This document shows, piece by piece, positions 61,847 through 64,000 of a stretch of DNA of 64,000 bases (its first letter is position 1; each line of letters opens with the position of its first letter). The DNA comes from Cohnella panacarvi Gsoil 349 (GTDB taxonomy: Bacteria; Bacillota; Bacilli; Paenibacillales; Paenibacillaceae): the NCBI RefSeq assembly GCF_000515335.1, contig NZ_KI911563.1, forward strand, positions 263,735-327,734, written 5' to 3'. The position numbers and the translations under genes are program-made. The notes beneath the pieces are model-generated. The model had not been told where the DNA came from and made no database searches. It saw only the letters and a list, made by a program, of their open reading frames with translations.

Positions 61847-62140
61847 ATGTTGACGAATATGCACCATTGGGAAGTCGCAAGCCTTGCGGACAAAGAGTCG
61901 GGACTCGCGGTAAGCAAGTTCGGGGATCGGTACGGGCTGACGGCACGGGAGACCGAGCTGCTTCGCGCGCTCGTCTTGTTCGGACTCCGGAACGAGGAAA
62001 TGGGAGCGATGTTCCACATTGCCCAGAAGACGGTCAAAAACCACATGGCCTGCATGATGGGAAAGACGAGAACGCGCTCTTCGCGGGAGCTTCAAGCGCT
62101 GTTTCTGCGTTATATCCTCAATCGGCAGACCATGAATTAA
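61847..62140 (+). CDS. Small LuxR-type regulator
   Basis: This 97-residue protein is essentially one LuxR HTH domain (YGLTARETELLRALVLFGLR, MFHIAQKTVKNHMACMMG). The first 35 residues have no recognised domain. CGGAGGA precedes the ATG. It is divergent from the hybrid kinase, and the 154-bp gap between them probably holds both promoters. Confidence 0.8.
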   Translation: MLTNMHHWEVASLADKESGLAVSKFGDRYGLTARETELLRALVLFGLRNEEMGAMFHIAQKTVKNHMACMMGKTRTRSSRELQALFLRYILNRQTMN

Positions 62141-62150
62141 TTCGTTATTG

Positions 62151-63389
62151 TCATCGCGCGGTCGGTTGTGCGAGAACGGGGAGATGGACGGTGAATACGG
62201 CGCCTCCGCCCGCGCGATTGCCGGCGAATACGGTGCCTTCGTGCATTTCGACGATTTTACGGACGATCGACAGGCCAAGTCCGCTGCCGTTGCTTTCGCC
62301 CGTACGGTTGCGCGATTGATCCGCTTTATAGAACCGTTCGAACAGATGAGGAAGATGCTCTTCGGGAATCCCCCTTCCGTTATCGGCGACTTCGATGCGG
62401 TATCCGCCTTCCGTAGCGGTGACGTCAATCGAGATCGTTCCGCCGACGGGAGTGAACTTAATGCTATTATTCAACAAATTGATCCACACTTGGTCCAGCA
62501 ATTCTTCGTCGGCCGTAATCGGCAATGACGGGAAATCGATGTCGATCTCGATGTTCTTCTCCCGCCATAACGGCTCCCAGGCTAGCACGATTCGGCGTAT
62601 TTGCCGATCGAGACGATAAGAGCCAGGCTCGAACGGATGATGCTTCGATTCCAGCGAAGTCAGCTTCAGGAGATTGTCGCTGAGGCGCGATAACCGGACG
62701 CTTTCGAGCTCGATAATGTCCAGATAGTGCTTGCGCGTATCCGGCGGCAGTTGTTCGTTCTGCAAGGCGCGAGCGAACCCGCTGATCGATGTAAGAGGCG
62801 ATTGGAATTCGTGCGAGACGTTCGAGATGAATTCCTGCCGCATTTGTTCCATCTCTCTAAGCGCGGCAACCATTTGATTGAAGTTTTGGACGATGACGCC
62901 CATCTGTCCGGTATACCGGACATCGAAATCCAGCGTCACGTCGAAATCGCCTTTGGACATACGGCGCATCGCGCCCATCCAGGCGACGAACATGCTGATC
63001 TGCGACCGACCGGGGTCGAAGAACAGACGAACGATCATGACGATGATTCCGAAGACGATCATCATCAACAGGACGGCGAACAAGTGGCGGCCCATCGTAT
63101 CGTAATAATCGGGGAACCATTGTTCGTAGATGAGGTTTACGAGCCAGTCGGACAGCAAGTAATCGATCAGCAACGTTCCGTAAAAGCTAGAGAGTCCGAT
63201 GAGTATCCAACTTTTGGGCGCAGGGGGCAACTTGAACTTCACGTCCTGGTTGATGACGCCGCCATGCTTCCGTAAAAGTTCCTCGTAATAGGCCGAGTGC
63301 TCCGCATTCATTCGCTCGTGGCTGCGAATGTGCGCCTCCTGGAGGCGGCGGAGCGGCTTGAACCCCGATGGTTTTCCATGCAGCCTCAT
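62151..63389 (-). CDS. Sensor histidine kinase
   Basis: This 412-residue protein has two membrane helices (about 55-80 and 98-120) and a HAMP (about 120-180). HisKA has FISNVSHEFQSPLTSISG (about 190), with Gln in place of the usual Arg (HEFQSPL). HATPase has EVADNGRGIPEEH and GLGLSIVRKIVEMHEG. The start ATG (63389) abuts the TGA of the regulator, so they are coupled. The stimulus is unknown. Confidence 0.9.
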   Translation of the reverse strand: MRLHGKPSGFKPLRRLQEAHIRSHERMNAEHSAYYEELLRKHGGVINQDVKFKLPPAPKSWILIGLSSFYGTLLIDYLLSDWLVNLIYEQWFPDYYDTMGRHLFAVLLMMIVFGIIVMIVRLFFDPGRSQISMFVAWMGAMRRMSKGDFDVTLDFDVRYTGQMGVIVQNFNQMVAALREMEQMRQEFISNVSHEFQSPLTSISGFARALQNEQLPPDTRKHYLDIIELESVRLSRLSDNLLKLTSLESKHHPFEPGSYRLDRQIRRIVLAWEPLWREKNIEIDIDFPSLPITADEELLDQVWINLLNNSIKFTPVGGTISIDVTATEGGYRIEVADNGRGIPEEHLPHLFERFYKADQSRNRTGESNGSGLGLSIVRKIVEMHEGTVFAGNRAGGGAVFTVHLPVLAQPTAR

Positions 63390-64000
63390 TCAATTCGCCT
63401 CCAGTCGATAGCCGAGTCCGCGAATCGTCGTAATCCGAAATCCGCTTTCTTCCTCCTCGAATCTTTCCCTTAACCGTTTAATGTGAACGTCTACCGTCCG
63501 ATCGTCGCCTTCGTAATCGTAACCCCAGATTTGCTCGATGAGCTGCTCCCGCGAGAACGTTTTGCCTGGATAGCTCGCCATCTTGAATAGCACCTCGAAC
63601 TCTTTAAGCGGCAGCGTAAGATGAATGTCGCCGAGCTTCACCTGGAACGTCGCCCGATCGAGTTGGACTCGTCCGACCGTTACCTGTTGCGAAACCGATA
63701 TTTTGTACCGCTTCAGCAGCGCTTTCACCCGAACGACCAATTCGACGGGTTCGAACGGCTTCACCAAATAATCGTCGGTTCCGAGCGCGAAGCCTTTGAC
63801 CTTCTGGGTCGTCTCGCCCATGGCGGTCAGCATGAGCATCGGCATATCGTATAGCTCACGCAGCTCGCGGCAAAGCTCGAAGCCGTCCATCCGCGGCATC
63901 ATAATGTCAAGCACGACAAGGTCCGCCGGAGACTTCTCCAGCTTCGCGAGCGCATCGAGGCCGTCCGTCGCCTCCGTCACCGTGAAACCTTCTTGTTTAA
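63390..64000 (-). CDS. OmpR/PhoB-type response regulator, N-terminus cut by the window
   Basis: The frame stays open past the window edge (KQEGFTVTEATDGLDAL), so the N-terminus is missing. The receiver has phospho-Asp in VVLDIMMPRMDGFE and the Lys in LVKPFEPVEL. The winged helix has YPGKTFSREQLIEQIWG and VDVHIKRLRERFEE. It forms a two-component pair with the kinase directly after it. Confidence 0.93.
   Translation of the reverse strand, partial: KQEGFTVTEATDGLDALAKLEKSPADLVVLDIMMPRMDGFELCRELRELYDMPMLMLTAMGETTQKVKGFALGTDDYLVKPFEPVELVVRVKALLKRYKISVSQQVTVGRVQLDRATFQVKLGDIHLTLPLKEFEVLFKMASYPGKTFSREQLIEQIWGYDYEGDDRTVDVHIKRLRERFEEEESGFRITTIRGLGYRLEAN

Overview
The window is chromosomal DNA of an endospore-forming Bacillota, most likely Paenibacillaceae (Paenibacillus/Cohnella type). 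The evidence is the gene order recA-recX-rny-ymdB-spoVS-dipeptidase-korAB-pduL-miaB-ymcA, a spoVS gene behind a textbook sigma-H promoter, and a Gram-positive LTA-synthase-like protein and Amj-type lipid II flippase. No rRNA, tRNA or CRISPR array was found.

Layout. 1-12.7 kb: core genes for recombination, RNA decay, sporulation, oxidoreductase metabolism and tRNA modification. 12.7-18 kb: a hypothetical protein, a biotin-uptake locus (bioY under a BirA box, divergent from an EcfA gene and a rare EcfA-EcfT fusion) and an MFS exporter. 18.2-36.4 kb: the main discovery, an integron-like gene-cassette array. 36.4-46.9 kb: accessory and housekeeping genes (HAD, GNATs, AAA ATPase, tautomerase, amj, phosphoesterase, orphan immunity protein, hydrolase). 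46.9-50.4 kb: a low-oxygen respiratory module (CuA-type lipoprotein, hemerythrin-like protein, ba3-type oxidase) with two matching FNR/CRP-type promoters. 50.6-57 kb: transporter, GNATs, LTA synthase, ABC-F ATPase. 57-64 kb: signalling (OmpR regulator, 1267-residue hybrid kinase, small LuxR-type regulator, kinase and truncated regulator).

The cassette array. A tyrosine recombinase (18499-19323) is followed 69 bp later by a core site, GTTAGGT. Then come about 19 recognisable units, most with one small AT-rich gene, all but one oriented the same way. They are separated by GC-rich repeats of about 165-194 bp. Each repeat starts with an inverse core (NNNTAAC), ends with a core (GTTANNN), and folds into a conserved multi-hairpin shape. 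The first 16-18 bases of a cassette are complementary to the last 16-18 bases of the same cassette, 600-1000 bp away, and not to the other end of the same repeat. This holds in 14 cassettes, and all 14 carry the same A-opposite-C mismatch at arm position 11. That is the expected footprint of units that excise and insert as circles by recombination at a folded site, as integron cassettes do. Yet the recombinase lacks the extra patch that defines IntI, lies on the same strand as the cassettes, and is preceded by an overlapping HARP-like ORF. The distal end (31-36.4 kb) is decayed, with truncated sites. I could not search databases, so novelty is inference.

Cassette cargo includes an orotate phosphoribosyltransferase-like protein, a nucleotidyltransferase-family protein, GNATs, a P-loop kinase, a GIY-YIG protein, a DUF6933 protein, HAD phosphatases, an MmcQ/YjbR protein, a Cro/C1 regulator, lipoproteins and small membrane proteins.
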